Positions 22,447 through 34,566 of a stretch of 64,000 nt of DNA are shown piece by piece. A model generated the notes under the pieces. The model saw nothing but the letters and a program-made list of their open reading frames with translations. It ran no database searches and was not told the DNA's origin. Source of the DNA: Chenopodium formosanum (lineage: Eukaryota; Streptophyta; Magnoliopsida; Caryophyllales; Amaranthaceae); NCBI GenBank assembly GCA_024500155.1, contig CM044869.1, positions 30,812,501-30,876,500 on the forward strand, read 5' to 3'. The position numbers and the translations under genes were made by a program. The number at the start of each line of letters is the position of its first letter. Positions within the stretch are counted from its first letter, which is position 1.

Positions 22447-23510
22447 GGGTCGTATTTCCCCATTTTTAGTCACCAACGATCATCAACAGTCATCTAATTT
22501 AATTCTCTTCTCTCTCTTAAGAAATAGCTTGTTCTTCTCCCTCTTTCTAAACCTTCCCTTTAGATTCTAGACGTGAAAGGTTGATAATATCTGAGGGTTT
22601 GGTCCTAAATCTTATTTCAAGTCTTTGATTAGATTTATTGTTTAATATTTTCCTTGAAGTTACTAATGTGTGTATTGTTTTGATAAAAAGAGATACGAGG
22701 CATCGAAGTAAGTAATTTGATTATTTACTATATAGAAAGCATGCTTAGATTATATTAATTCCCAGTATCATGTTAGGATGCTTTTATTGCTTTCTAGTAT
22801 CATGTTTAGGTTGCTTCCTATTTTCTTCTATCATGTTAGTATCATGTTATGGCTAAAGCTTTGATCTTTATTGTTTAGTGCCATGCTAGGATTTGTTATT
22901 AATCTTGTTAGTATCATGCCTAGGGTCTTGCTAATAATATTATTATGCTTTGATGAGAATATTATCATGCTGATTGTTGTTATTATTTTGCTTGATATTA
23001 TTATTGTTATTGCTTGATCACGCCCTCTCTTGTAGGATTAAAAGGAATTTGTACTTGTAATCACGCTGAATAAGATAATTAATAATCTTTTTTAGGCAAA
23101 TATGATTATAATTCAAGTGTTCGCCTATAATAGATTTTTTTGTGCATTAATATTCAACCAACATAGATTAAACAGGTTTAGGATTAATATATTGATTGTA
23201 TGTTAGTCAGAAAGCGCATATGAATATGAGAAGAATAAAGTAGAGGACTATTTTTAGGGCAGGTTCAATCTCTTTTAAGTTGGATTTGTACCTTCATCCC
23301 CGAATATCCAGTCATGGTTTAGGACCGCTATGGAGTTAGCGATCTCATGGATCGTGAATGGGTGTAACCTTCACCATGTGAATGCTTTACAAGTTCCTAA
23401 AACTTGTTGGCGACTCTTTTGCTCTAGCTTCCTTCCCTTTGGACGCCACCATACTTAAGTGTATGATCATAGTGGGGCTCAAGTGTGGGATGCTTGAAAT
23501 ATTCCCTATA

Positions 23511-24060
23511 ATGATCTTCCCAGTCCAATCAACTTGATTACCTTTTCTGACAAGGATTTACTTCCAAAAGATGACAAGCATAAAAAAGCCTTGAACCTCA
23601 TGATAATTTGCAAAAGAATGAATGTGCTAATGACTCTTGCAGACAATGGGTCAGCAATCGTTGTTTGCGGACTTCGAACTGCAAGGATGTTGGGCATAAA
23701 GGATAAGGACCTCTTTCCATCCACACAGGGAATAAGAGCCTGCGACAATACTTGTCGCTAAGCTCTAGGAACCATCACCATGAATGTTACCACAAGAGTC
23801 ATCGAACATACTACTATTTTTCAAGTTGTAGACATCAAGGCTTCGTTCAATTTATTGTTGGGACACCCTTGGCTGCATGACCTTAAGGCTGTCCCTTCAT
23901 CCCTCCACCAACAAGTTGAAGCCATATTGGGAGGAATTCCTATCACAATCGATGCTTCCCTTATGAGGATCAAAGCGGTTGATAAACCAATCATAAATGT
24001 GGACCATGATGAGAATGATGAAGATTATAGGGCTTTAGCACCGAAGAGGTCTCTTTAATC
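23511..24060 (+). pseudogene. Element B aspartic protease (5' part cut off by element A)
   Basis: The frame reads ITFSDKDLLPKDDKHKK, then LADNGSAIVV at about 23639 (the Asp-Asn-Gly-Ser active site of this family) and FNLLLGHPWLHDLKAVPSS at about 23849. A stop at about 23759 and a frameshift near 24030 break it. It retains the catalytic triplet that element A has lost. Its gag is not in the window. Confidence 0.85.
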
Positions 24061-25080
24061 GAGGAAGATGAAAAGACCCCCATTGACTACGACCCCCATT
24101 CAAATCTTGTAGTTAATGCTATTCTCAAAAGAGAAGGACATTTTGCTGGGATGATTCTAGGAAAGAAGAAAGGAATAGCTAAACAAATGGAGCTACCCAA
24201 CCTCCCTAAGTTAGACACTTTTGGACTTGGTTTTGAACCAACTCTAGAAGATCTCAAGCGAGCCCGGGAAAAGGCTAATGCACGAAGGAATGCTCGTATC
24301 CAGAAAAGAGAAATTCCAATGGATTGTTACCCTCTCACTTTAAATAAACAGTTCATAAGGAAGGGAGAAGATTATTCATGCTACGAATTCCCAGAGCCAT
24401 TTGTCAAAGATGGAATATGACAACCGGGATTCAAGATATTCTTGTATTGTAATTTTCTAGATGAGATTCTCGTTCCTGTGCACAAGGAATAAGCACTTCC
24501 ATGATTTGATTTTATCGTCATGGGTCTCCTCTTTGGGTACAAGAAGAGTGAACCCAAGTGTGTCGACGACAACAACGCGCTTACCCAAATAGTGCTACAA
24601 AGCAAAAACTTTTACCCCTCCAAACTTATCACTCTAGCAGAAGGATTAGTTCAAGGGTGGCAAAAGACTATTAGTGACTACACAAAGCGAAAGAAGATCT
24701 CCATCACTACAGCACAAGGACCTATGTTCGATGAGTCTGAGTCGTCTGAGTTTGAGTTTGAGTTTGAGTTTGAGTCCGAGTCTTCTATCGTCGATTCCTC
24801 TAAATCTCTTGTAGTTACACCTCCCTCTACCTTACCTAGTTTAGCACCTGCTCCTAGAATAGTTAGTAGTCAAGTCCCAACGCACGTTTCCCTTTTTGAT
24901 GTAATGGTTTCCGAATTCAATAATATGTCTTCTTTTTTGCTTACTCCTTGTTTCATTCCCTCACCCAAGATGACAAGCATTACTTTACTAACAATGAAAA
25001 TGACAAAGAAATAATTAAAGCAATAGAAATACTTGAGAATAAAACACCGATAATCGAAGACAGAGAAACTATTAATATCT
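24061..25080 (+). pseudogene. Element B protease-RT linker
   Basis: It has LDTFGLGFEPTLEDLKRARE, PLTLNKQFIRKGEDYS and AEGLVQGWQKTI (about 24638), the last being the exact region where the copia interrupted element A. Further on, an expanded GAGTTT hexamer array (about 24745-24775) encodes Glu-Phe repeats where A has a shorter Glu/Ser stretch. Stops occur at about 24418 and 24490. No enzyme activity is expected in this segment. Confidence 0.78.
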
Positions 25081-26430
25081 CAAAGGATCCAACTATTAAA
25101 AGAGAAGTTAAAATTGGATTAACTCTTGATCAAGAAGAAAGAATCGATTAAATATATCTACTAGAAGAATTTATCGATGTTTTTGTTTGGTCATACGAAG
25201 ATATGCCAAGAATAAGTAGAGAAGTTTCTCAACACACTATACCACTAATTCCAGGAATGAAACCTATAAAACAAAAGTTACGTTGAATGAAACCCGACGT
25301 AGCCCTTAAGTTAAAATTCAAAATCAAATAACTGCAGGTTTTATCAAGGCATCCAAATACCCAGAATGTATGTTGACTATAGAGATCTAAATAAGGCAAG
25401 TCCAAAGGACGAATTCCCTTTACCACACATTGATATTCTAGTAGATAATATAGCCACGCTTCTCTCATTTATGGATGGCTACACTGGTAATAATCAAATC
25501 CTCATGGCCGAAGAGGACATGGAAAAGACAACCTTAATAACACATTAGGGCACTTACTGTTAGACGGTGATGCCGTTTGGGTTGAAAAACGTGGGTGCCA
25601 CTTATCGAAGAGCTGCGACTGCCTTACTACATTACGTGATGCATAAAGAGGTTGAGGTATTTGTGGACGATATGATCGTGAAATCAAAGGATCGCCTTGG
25701 ACATTAAGTAGCCTTGAGTATGTTTTTCGAAAGATTGAGAAAATACAACATGAGGCTAAACTCGGCCAAATGTGCATTTGGAATCACTTTAGGAAAACTC
25801 AAAGGCAATGTCATTAGTTCTAGAGAAATAGAGATAGATCCAACCAAGATCAAGGCGATCATGTCAATACAACCGCCCAAGACCGAGAAACAAATTCGAG
25901 GGTTCAATGGCCGGATGCAATACAAAAGTAGGTTCATATCAAAGCTTACCACGATATGTGAACCAATATAAGAAGCTTAAAAAGAATGTACCAGTAATAT
26001 GGGATGAGGAATGCTAAAAAGCCTTTGATAAGATCAAGGCCTACCTCGCTAATCCTCCTGTATTAGCATCAACACTTTCAGACATCTCTCTTAGCCTATA
26101 TCTATCAGTCACTAAGGAAACAATGGGAGCTATGCTCGCGCAAGAAGTGGAGGGAAAATAAAACGCCATCTACTACCTAAGCAAGAAAATGCTCGAGTAT
26201 GAAGTACGTTACACACTACTTAAAAAATTGTGCCTCGCACTCGTGTGGGCCACAACCAAAATAATACACTATATGCTAGTTATCACAGTCAATGTCGTAT
26301 CGCAAATGGCTCCCCTTAAGTATCTCTTTGTGAAATCCACACTCAATGGACGAATATCTAGATGGATAGTGAACTTAGCTAAGTTCGATGTGAGGTTCAT
26401 GCCTTAAAAAGCCATTAAAGATCAATAGTT
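25081..26430 (+). pseudogene. Element B reverse transcriptase and RNase H (broken)
   Basis: RT keeps MYVDYRDLNKASPKDEF, PLPHIDILVDN, MPFGLKNVGAT and the catalytic motif as FVDDMIVKSK near 25665. A deletion near 25340 removed the part equivalent to PVPKKDGR in element A. RNase H (about 26040-26400) keeps SLSLYLSVTKETMGAMLAQE, which A lacks, and PLKYLFVKSTLNGRISRW. Stops include about 25547, 25562, 25707, 26018 and 26159. Confidence 0.88.
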
Positions 26431-26960
26431 TTGGATTTCTTAGCAGATTTCCCAATCGAAGATTCAACACCAATGCACAAAAATGACTTCTCGGACGAAG
26501 ATTTGATGGTCACAGAGGATGATACTTGGACATTATACTTTGACGGGGCCTTAAACCAGAAAGGATGTGGCGTAGGAGTATTATTAGTATCGCCTAAGGA
26601 AGAGCATGTCCCAATCTCAATCGAGCCAGATTTCAGCGTTATCAATAATGCTGCAGAATATGAAGCATGTGTGGTTGGCCTCGAAATAGCTTTGGCATTA
26701 GGAGTAAAGAAACTTCGAATGTTCGGAGATTCTTCCCTTATCATTAACAAAATTTCCAAAAGGTGGAAAGTAAGAAGAAAAGATTTAGCTCCCTACAAAC
26801 CTATTTGGAAACTCGTACTAATCAACTCGAAAATGTGGAATATACACACCTACCAAGAGAGAAAAGCAGTTTGCTGACGCCTTGGCAAGACTAGCGTCGA
26901 TGGTTAGAATTCCTAAGGAGATTGAACAAATGCCTTTAACAATGGTGAAAAGGCATAAAC
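26431..26960 (+). pseudogene. Element B second (archaeal-type) RNase H
   Basis: It has YFDGALNQKGCG, NNAAEYEACVVGL, MFGDSSLIINKISKRW and FADALARLASM, so all four acidic landmarks are recognisable, as in element A. A small indel near 26810 shifts the frame before the last motif. Its position between RNase H and integrase is the Tat-lineage arrangement. Confidence 0.85.
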
Positions 26961-26999
26961 CGACTTATATCCTAGCCATCAAGGATGATGAAGTAGTCC

Positions 27000-28295
27000 A
27001 AGAAGAAGAAGAGGAGGAACCTTAGTATATAGACATCACAAGTATGCACTAAAGGGGAGTATCCACCTCACACTGACAAAAGGGCAAAATGTGCTTTAAG
27101 ACTTTTAGCATCCCAATTCGTTCTCATAGACAATGAATTGCACAGAAGAGTACCTAAGGGTTGAGCTTTCCTATGTGTAGGCAAAAAGGAGGCCCAAAGG
27201 GCAATGAGAATAATTCATGAAGGAGCATGTGGAACACATATGAACGGCAAAATGCTAGTCCAAAAGATTATGCGCCAAAGATATTATTGGACTACTATGA
27301 ATAGAGATTGCCATAAATATATATATATGTGAAAAAAATGTCCCAAATGCCAAATATATGCCAATTTACAACATGTTCCGCCATCACTTCTTTACAGTTA
27401 TACATCTTCATGGCCATTCTCAACTTGGGGAATAAACATCATTGAAAAAATCACTCCTCTTAGGATAGGAGGCCATGAATACATCCTCGTTACGATAGAC
27501 TATTTCACCAAATGAGTTGAGGCAGCAACATATGCGAAGCTCACAGCAAAACATGTAGCACTTTTCATCAAAAGAAACATCATTTGTCGATATGGAGTCC
27601 CACATGAGATGATAAGTGACAATAGAACTTTCTTTTAGGCAGAATGTGAAGAGTTACTTCAAAAGTATGGCATGCAGCATCATCATTCTTTACCTTACAA
27701 ACCTCAAGCAAATGGTGCAGTAAAAGTAGCCTATAAAAACATAAAGACCATCATCAAAAAGATGACGGAAAACTACAAGGATTAACCTGACAAACTCCAT
27801 TTCGCTCTTTGGAGTTATCTCACGTCACTTCACTCATCCACAGGAAATACGCCATTCTACCTAGTTTACGGAATGGATGTTGTACAACCTGTAGAATTGA
27901 GAATACCATCCTTGCGTATCGCAATGCAAAGTAAACTTGACGAGGTTGAATGGGCAAGGGTAAGATATAAGGAGCTAATTGTACTTGATGAGAAACGACT
28001 AGAAGCTCTACATCATAGTTAATGCTATCAAACTCGCATGGCTAGACACTTTAATAAGAAGGTCAAGACAAGAAACATCAAAGTAGGTGACTTGGTGTTA
28101 AAAGCATTAAGGAAAAATGTTCTAGACCCGATAAGAAAATTTAGGCCTAATTTGTCCGGACCATACATCGTCAAAACTATCCTATCGAGACGCGCCGCAA
28201 AGCTAATAGATATTGATGGAAATGAATTCTCTAACATGACGAACCTTGACAAACTCAAAAGTTTTACCCAAGATTTAATTAAGTTTTATACTTAA
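27000..28295 (+). pseudogene. Element B integrase (catalytic Glu changed)
   Basis: The zinc-binding segment is recognisable (HEGACGTHMNGKMLVQKIM...CPKCQIYANL), with an AT-rich expansion (ATATATAT) near 27320. The core has WGINIIEKITP (first Asp changed to Asn), VPHEMISDNRTFF and GAVKVAYKN, where the expected catalytic Glu is Lys. The C-terminal region (KVGDLVLKALRKNVLDP) runs to a stop at 28293-28295. Stops near 27175, 27513, 27638, 27785 and 28020 also break it. Confidence 0.87.
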
Positions 28296-28936
28296 GAGAG
28301 CTACGTTTGGCCTGATTCCTTAGCAAGGATATGTAGGAAACCCTTCACGGGGTGCGGCCACTTTAAGTTCACAAAATTCGCATTTTCACATCAACACGTT
28401 AACTCAGAATCGACATCGCATCAGAAGTAGAGATAACGTGCCGGGATAAAACCATCGTGTGTTTAAAGAGATAAGCACTAAACCTAGATAGTTGACTAGG
28501 AATATATCAAGTCATCCTTTGAATTGATAAACAACTACTTTCACATTCACACAACTCTATGCACAAAGGTTAGAAGGTCTTTAAAGTTTGTAATGTAAGG
28601 CTAGGGTAAAGGGTAGGAAATGTTTGGGAAAATGTGAGACAAAAACTATGCTTAAGGGAGGCAAATCCTAATAGAACAAAAGTCGAAAATAGATAATGAC
28701 CAAAACAACTTCAACACTAATCAACTCTTTAAAAATTCACCACACAACCAAAACAATTTTTCACCATCACTTATAATTTCACTCATAAAGATATGATATT
28801 ATAGAACTTCAGTGAATAAACAAACTTTGAATTATATTTTTCTCTTTTAAACTTGACTTTTTTTCATTTTTGAATTCTACTTTTTTCTTTCTTTTGTTTT
28901 GAGAAACCTTCAATTATAACATTTAAACATTGAAAT

Positions 28937-28986
<50 letters not shown>

Positions 28987-29468
28987 CTCACATTGAAATT
29001 TTCAACATGGAACCACAAATTCTAATTTTTTTTCCAATCACAATATTAAAAGAACAAATCACTCATCTTATTTCCCCATATTGTGCAAATTATGTGCACA
29101 CTACAACTCTCTCACCTCACTAACTAAAAGCTCCCCAAAACCAAACTTGAGACTAGTAAACAATGGGGCTAAATAGGCTTGTAATGTGACTAAATAAAAA
29201 ATAAAAGGGCACAAGCAACAACATGGGTAGCAAGAAGAGAACAAATGTATCTAATATCGTCTGAAGGCCACATAAAAGAATGAACGTCTCCATCCTCCTA
29301 ATTATGCATAATAGTGAATCATATAAACATTACTCATAGTTGCAAATCAATACTCAAATTCATTGATATACCAGGAACTAACAGACATTCCTAACAAAAT
29401 CAACTAGTCAAGCACTATATTAACAAGTAGTTGGACAAAATTGACGCATGTTATGGCTCCAAGGCAAT
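28296..29468 (+). other. Element B 3' untranslated region
   Basis: The conserved post-integrase tail is at 28300-28370. The rest is AT-rich with a run of 40 T (28940-28979) and no ORF worth calling. The bases before the LTR (GGCTCCAAGGCAAT) look like a decayed polypurine tract. Confidence 0.65.
28940..28979. repeat. Uninterrupted run of 40 T
   Basis: A homopolymer of 40 T lies in the element B 3' region. It could be a simple-sequence expansion; no target duplication or retroposed sequence was recognised next to it. Confidence 0.9.
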
Positions 29469-31496
29469 TGTAGACACCGAATAATGTCTCCCCAAATCGA
29501 ACCCGATGATTAACAACCTTTCACCGCCATTATTGGTCGGGTTGAGAATTTAATCTTGTAGTGTTTAAACCAACCCAATTTCTATAACATTTCCCCAAAA
29601 CATAACTTATTTTCCACTTTTCGTGCCTTTAAACCCAAAATAATTCATTTCGTGTCCCTTAAAATCATTCATTTCGTGTCCTTTTTATAAAAATATTTAG
29701 ACCAGTTTATTTTGGTCCATAATCTGGGTCCAATGATTGAATAGTTAGATGGGTCTTGAAAATATCTTTCCAAAGATATATCATAAGACCAATTCCGATT
29801 TATAGAGAATAAGTTATGGCCAAAATACCAAATTGAGCTCAAACAGAACCTAAGCCCACCTTACCTACGACCCACTGATCATGTGGAGGGTCCAAAGGAT
29901 TTAATCACATTCCTAAACCAATTAGGATTAATTAGAAGCTTCTATGAGTTTCTAAAAGATCTTAATTATCCTTTTTGAAAAGATCAGATTAAAGAGTTTG
30001 AAATTGTATAAAACTCCTCTTTTTGAAAGTCCTAATTCTATTCGAATAGAAAGACGTTCAAAGATATTTAGATATGATTTTCGTTCCTCATAGTTTTTAT
30101 CCAAATATTTGATGGTTGGATATATCTTGAAAATATATTTTTAATGATATATTATAATGTTGATTTCGAGCTATAACGAAAAAGATATAAAAGAAATACA
30201 AAACTCTATCTAAAATTGACACCGTCCCACTATTTCGGCCATATAATTTATTCTACAAACTATTTTAATATGATTCCAATTGTGTTAAAAATTAGACATT
30301 ATGATCTTTCGAACGATATATTCTTTATCTTATTCAAATTTCTTGATAAAAAGATATGATAAAAACAAAAACCGCAAAAACTCCTGCCTATCGCAAGAAT
30401 TTTATTCCGATTCGAATTCGAATCTTTTCTTTATACTTCGACCCTTATTTTTTATTTATAAATAGAGGTCATATCACTCCTTTTTCAATCATCAATAAGC
30501 TTGATCACCAAATCATTCTCTCTTCCTCTCTTATGGACCAAAAAATCATTCTCTTTTCCTCTCTTATACATCAAAACCTTCTCTCTTCTCTCTTTTTTAC
30601 TTAAACCTAATTTCTAGCCTTCCCTATTCTTCTACCATACATCCCTTAAGCACTCCAAGGATTCCATACTTGAGACGTGGTTACGTCCTTAAACCAAGGT
30701 GTGAAAGGTAGAATTAATTGAGTGTTTGGACCAAATCTACTCTACTTTTAATTTAATTTAATTTCAATTTGATTTATATTTTTATTGAAGTTACTAAAAA
30801 TTTATTCATGATGTAGAAATTTAAATGCACACGCGGAATGTGAGTAATTAATTAATCACTTAGTTACTGTTATATTTATTTTATATTGCTAGTATCATGA
30901 TTAGGTTTATTGTAATTTTGTTTGACTAACGAATTATTTTTGAATTGCTTCCAATGTTGATGTTTATTTTATTGTTTATTGTTGATCACCATATTTCATG
31001 TGAAAGGGAATATGTAATATAAAATAACGCCTAATAAGATAATTTGGACGACCAGTTTAGGTTCCTTTTTAATCTAGTTGTTTAATCAAGTGATCACAAT
31101 ATTTAAGAATTATATGTGTGCATTAATATTCAACCAATTTAGCATAATAATAGTTTGGAACAAATTGAATCTTTGTTTGTATGCCTTTGAGATCGTAGGG
31201 AATACTTTTTTATTACTTTAAGAATTGAGTAGAGGCCAATATGGGCGAATGTGACTCCATGACTAACTTCATACTATGATCCCTAATCCTCCTTTCGTGG
31301 TTCCAAACCATATAGAGTTAGTAATCTCATGGATTATGAATGGAGTGTAATATCACGGGTCAATCGTTGTTGCCTATCGTTGTCACTTTATTCGTGGTGG
31401 CATTTTTATGATCTGTGAACGGTTTACAAGTTCCTTAAAAACTTGTTGGCTGCTCCCTATTTAAGTGATTAATGGGGTGAAATTGTTAGTGAGGGC
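29469..31496 (+). repeat. LTR B (second LTR subfamily), 3' end truncated
   Basis: It starts TGTAGACACCGAATAATG. A TATAAATA box is at 30457-30464. It shares with LTR F and the inverted copy the block GACACCGTCCCACTATTTCGG (about 30220), which LTR A lacks. The usual CCCTACA terminus is missing where it meets the inverted copy, so the exact end is uncertain. Confidence 0.8.
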
Positions 31497-32955
31497 AAAA
31501 TATAAATAAACATAAATTGTTTAATAAAATAAACATTAACGTTGGAAGTCATTTAACCATAAATTGTTAGCCAAATAATTATAAATAAACCTAATCATGA
31601 TATTAGCAAAAAGAATAAAAATTAGAGTAATTAAGTGAATTAATTACTCACTATTCGCGTTTCCTTGTATTGCTACATCATGAATAAACTGCTAGTAACT
31701 TCAATAAATAATAAATCAAATTGAAATTATTAAATTAAATAAAAATCATAGTTGATTTGGTCCAAACCCTCAGTTAATTATACCTTTCACGCCTTAGTTT
31801 AAAGATGGAACCTCGGTTCAAGTATGGACTCCTTGGAGTGCTTAAGGAAGGAATGATGTGATTAGGAATATAGGTTTAAGGCTTAGAATATGAGAGAGAG
31901 AGAGAGAATGATTTGGTGATCAAGTTTGTTGATGATTGAAAAAAGGGTGATATGACCTCTATTTATAAAGAAAAAAGAAAGGGTTGAAGGATCAAAAAAA
32001 GATCCGAATTCGAATCGGAATAAAACTCTTGCGATAGGAAGCAGTTTTTGCGGTTTTTGTTTTAATCATATATTTTGACTCAGAAATTGGAATAAAAAAA
32101 AATATGTCGTTGAAAAGCTCTTGAAATCAAATTTCTAAACTAATTGAAATCAGATAAAAATCATTTGTAAAATAAAAGATATGACTGAAATAGTGGGACG
32201 GTGTCAGTTTTTGATAGAGTTTCGTATTTCTTTTACATCTTTTTCGTTATAGTTCGAAATTAATATTATAATAAATCATTGAAAAGATAATTTCAAGAGC
32301 TATCCAACCATATAAACTTTGGATAAAAATTTTGAGGCACGAAAATTTTATCTGAGTATCTTTAAACGTCTTTCAATTTGAATAGAATTAGGACTTTCAA
32401 AAAGAGGAGTTTTATTAAATTTCAAATTCTTTTCATCTTATCTTTTCAAAAAGGATAATTAAGATCTTTTAGAAAATTATAGAATCTTCTGATTAATCTA
32501 ATTTGTTTAGGAATGGGATAAAACCTTTGGACCCTCCACATGATCATTGTGTCATAGATAAGGTGGGCTTAGGTTAGGTTTGGGCTCAATTTAGTATTTT
32601 GGCCATAACTTATTCATTCTAACTCGGATTTAGGCTTATAATATATTGTTTGAAAGCTTTTTTCAAACCCCATCCAACTATTCAATAATTGGACCTAGAA
32701 TATGGACAAAAATAAACTGATATAAACGTTTTTATAAAAAGGACACGAAATGAATGAGTGTAAGGGACACGAAATGAATTATTTTAGGCTTAAAGGCACA
32801 AAAAGGGGAAAATTAGTTATGGTTTGGAGAAATGGTCTAGGAATTGGGTTGGTTTAAGTAATTTAAGATTATATACTCAACCCGACCAATAATGGCGATG
32901 AAAGGTTGTTCATCATCAGGTTTGGTTTTCGGGAAACATTTTTAGGTCAAACATC
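31497..32955 (-). repeat. Inverted truncated LTR copy
   Basis: Read on the - strand, it follows LTR B from its start (TGTTTGACC.. at 32955, decayed TGTAGACACC) through the TATA region (CTATTTATAAAG at about 31961) to about the point equivalent to 30990. The last part of the LTR is missing. A GA-dinucleotide run is at about 31888-31908. Confidence 0.82.
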
Positions 32956-33215
32956 AAATCATGACCAACGTATCCATAATGTTCAATATCAATAACCAAG
33001 AGTCCAAACAATTTAAATCAAGGGGCAACGGGATGCATGATTCATTTTTCCATTGGAACGTATCTTTTTATTTTTTTTAAAACCAATAAAACTAACCTAA
33101 GAAAGCAATGAAAAGAGAAAGGAGAGAAAGTAATACCATATATACAAAATCATCTTCCCCCAAGCCAAATCAAGAAATTCCCTCATTGTCTTGGGATTGT
33201 AGCTATGAAAAGCTA
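32956..33215. other. Short AT-rich stretch between inverted LTR and ORF
   Basis: No recognised element or gene. There is a T/A run at about 33066-33082. It could be the 3' untranslated part of the ORF on the - strand that ends at 33216. Confidence 0.4.
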
Positions 33216-33847
33216 CTACTCATCATCATCATCCGCATCCATCCAATCATAACTGCTCCCACCTCCATAGCTAGAGCCGGCACCTCCTGGACCTGAACCA
33301 CCTGCAAAATAGTTAGGATCCACATTCCCCCCAAGCCCACAAAATGGAACATGGGCCCCGTAACCATGGACGGAAGAGTAGTCCACATAACTACCAAAAG
33401 CACCAGGGGTAGAAAATCCTCCTTGAGGATATTGAAACAAATCGGGAACCCAAACATCGGGGGGAATAGCCCCTCGGCGTGCATAGTAAGAGTACATGGG
33501 GTATAAACCCCTCCTTAGGTTCCATTCCATATACCCAACCCGTCTATCTAGAGAACCTAGCCTAGTGTCAAGGTTTTGGACCACACCCTCTACCCTTCCT
33601 TGGCCCATCTCGATCCTATCAACGTGGCTCTTAAAAGCCGAGAAGTCGTAAGGTGCATTAGGATCGATGTTGTAGTTAACGGAAGAGGTAGGGATTTCAT
33701 GCATGTAAGGTTGGGTTAGTGGTTGGAAATGGGGTTGTGGGTGGGATGGTGATTGAGGTGGGGATTGGTGAGCTTCTTGAGCTTCTCCGTCATTGCTTAA
33801 CTCGAAGGTGTAGGTGGTCTTACCTTTATCAAATTTAGTTAAGGCGG
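33216..33847 (-). CDS. Unclassified ORF, Pro/Gln-rich with a short coiled region and a Gly/Asp tail
   Basis: This open frame of about 210 codons has no stop and ends at 33216. The frame also runs back into LTR F to an ATG at 33887, but those first residues are LTR sequence, so the true start or upstream exon is unknown. From the N-terminus there are a Pro/His/Gln-rich stretch (SPPQSPSHPQPHFQPLTQP), a heptad-like region (FKSHVDRIEMGQGRVEGVV), a Tyr-rich segment, and a Gly-rich tail ending in Asp/Glu. I recognise no domain. The composition and its place next to an LTR suggest the last exon of a retroelement extra ORF, but this is inference. It is more intact than anything around it. Confidence 0.45.
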
Positions 33848-34049
33848 CGTAGACACCTGGTTGTGTCTCCCCAAAAATGAAACCCATTAATGAATATCTT
33901 TCAAGTCATTGATTATCGAACAAGGAGAAATCTAAAAGAGCCTCGTGATGCACTTGTTTTTAATAAAAGTACTTCTTTCTGTTTTCCAAAATATTTCTTT
34001 TCGTATCCTATTTATAAAACTGTCCAGTTCGATTTTGTTTGGTCCATGA
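33848..34049 (+). repeat. LTR F, left piece, split by element E
   Basis: It starts (C)GTAGACACCTGGTTG at the usual LTR start, with the first T changed to C. It matches LTR A and B to GGTCCATGA, where element E begins. The same LTR resumes at 57305 with AAGGGTCCAATGATAG, as the uninterrupted LTRs read. Confidence 0.82.
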
Positions 34050-34050
34050 T
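34046..34050. repeat. Target duplication ATGAT, left copy (element E)
   Basis: ATGAT occurs here and at 57301-57305. Because E may begin with the T at 34050 (TG...), the duplication could equally be read one base to the left. The right LTR edge is slightly worn. Confidence 0.65.
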
Positions 34051-34566
34051 GTTTTGGATGTTTTTGTCCCTCGGGAGAGTTACGTCACCAAAACTGGTCT
34101 GGCGCGGTCTGTTCCTGCAAAACACGAAGACTTCGGTTGGTTGGAGCTCCGCCTCCAACAATCAAGTTAGAACGTGTTGGAGAAAGTAAAAAGTGCAGAA
34201 AGCTAAAAGTAAGATCTTTCTCGGATTTCGAGATCAGGTGTTTTCTCTGACGTGAGAGAATGTAGGGTAGGCTGTAATAAAATGAATTATGGATCTCCCC
34301 AAAATAGGGAGGAATCTCTCTATTTATAGGATCATTGGTAAATGTGCCCCTAATTAGGTCACTTTGACCTAATTTTGATAGGCTGCGCCAAATTTCGGCT
34401 TCCTCGGGATTTGAGCTCTATAGTCCGTCTTTTTTCCTGAATTCTGAGAATGCCACGTGTCAAATGGGGAATTGTCCATTTTGGACAAATCTGTGACACG
34501 TGTCACTCTGCCACTGGATGAATTTTAACTGTGAATTTTGACTTTTCACATTTTTGCGAAATTACA
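34050..34566 (-). repeat. Element E 3' LTR
   Basis: It runs from TGTTTTGGATG to AAATTACA and aligns with 56786-57296. It holds two CACGTG G-boxes (34454-34459, 34497-34502) and a - strand TATAAATA (34321-34328). The outermost 60 bp differ from the other LTR. Confidence 0.85.

Larger units (their letters stand above)
1..23510 (+). mobile_element. Element A: Tat-lineage Ty3/gypsy retrotransposon, 5' end outside window
   Basis: In order on the + strand are gag remnants, a protease, a linker, RT, RNase H, a second archaeal-type RNase H, an integrase, a region with two antisense extra genes, tandem repeats, a polypurine tract and a 3' LTR starting TGTAGACACC. The order RT - RNase H - extra RNase H - integrase is the known hallmark of the plant Tat lineage. 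A copia element interrupts A at 2334-11442. A ends inside the protease region of element B, so A is younger than B and older than the copia. The 5' LTR and the first part of gag are not in the window. No reading frame is intact. Confidence 0.88.
21681..23510 (+). repeat. Element A 3' LTR (1.83 kb)
   Basis: It starts TGTAGACACC and ends AATATTCCCTATA, a mutated form of the CCCTACA end. It is homologous over its length to the two element C LTRs in reverse orientation. Element B protease sequence starts at the next base. It contains a GTCGC/GCGACA block (22290-22380) followed about 60 bp later by a TATA box, then a run of ATCATG-type words. Confidence 0.9.
23511..31496 (+). mobile_element. Element B: Tat-lineage Ty3/gypsy, 3' half
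   Basis: It runs from mid-protease through RT, RNase H, second RNase H and integrase to a 3' LTR at 29469. The proteins are close relatives of those of element A (same linker, RT, RNase H and integrase motifs), but the LTR is of a different subfamily. It is abruptly joined to element A's LTR at 23510/23511. The missing 5' half is expected upstream of A's 5' LTR, outside the window, with ATGAT (23511-23515) as the predicted target duplication. Unlike A, it has no antisense genes between integrase and LTR. Confidence 0.85.

Noticed and set aside
28940..28979. Poly-T run as the tail of a retroposed transcript on the - strand
   Set aside because: No target duplication or gene-like sequence was found next to it; a simple homopolymer expansion is enough.
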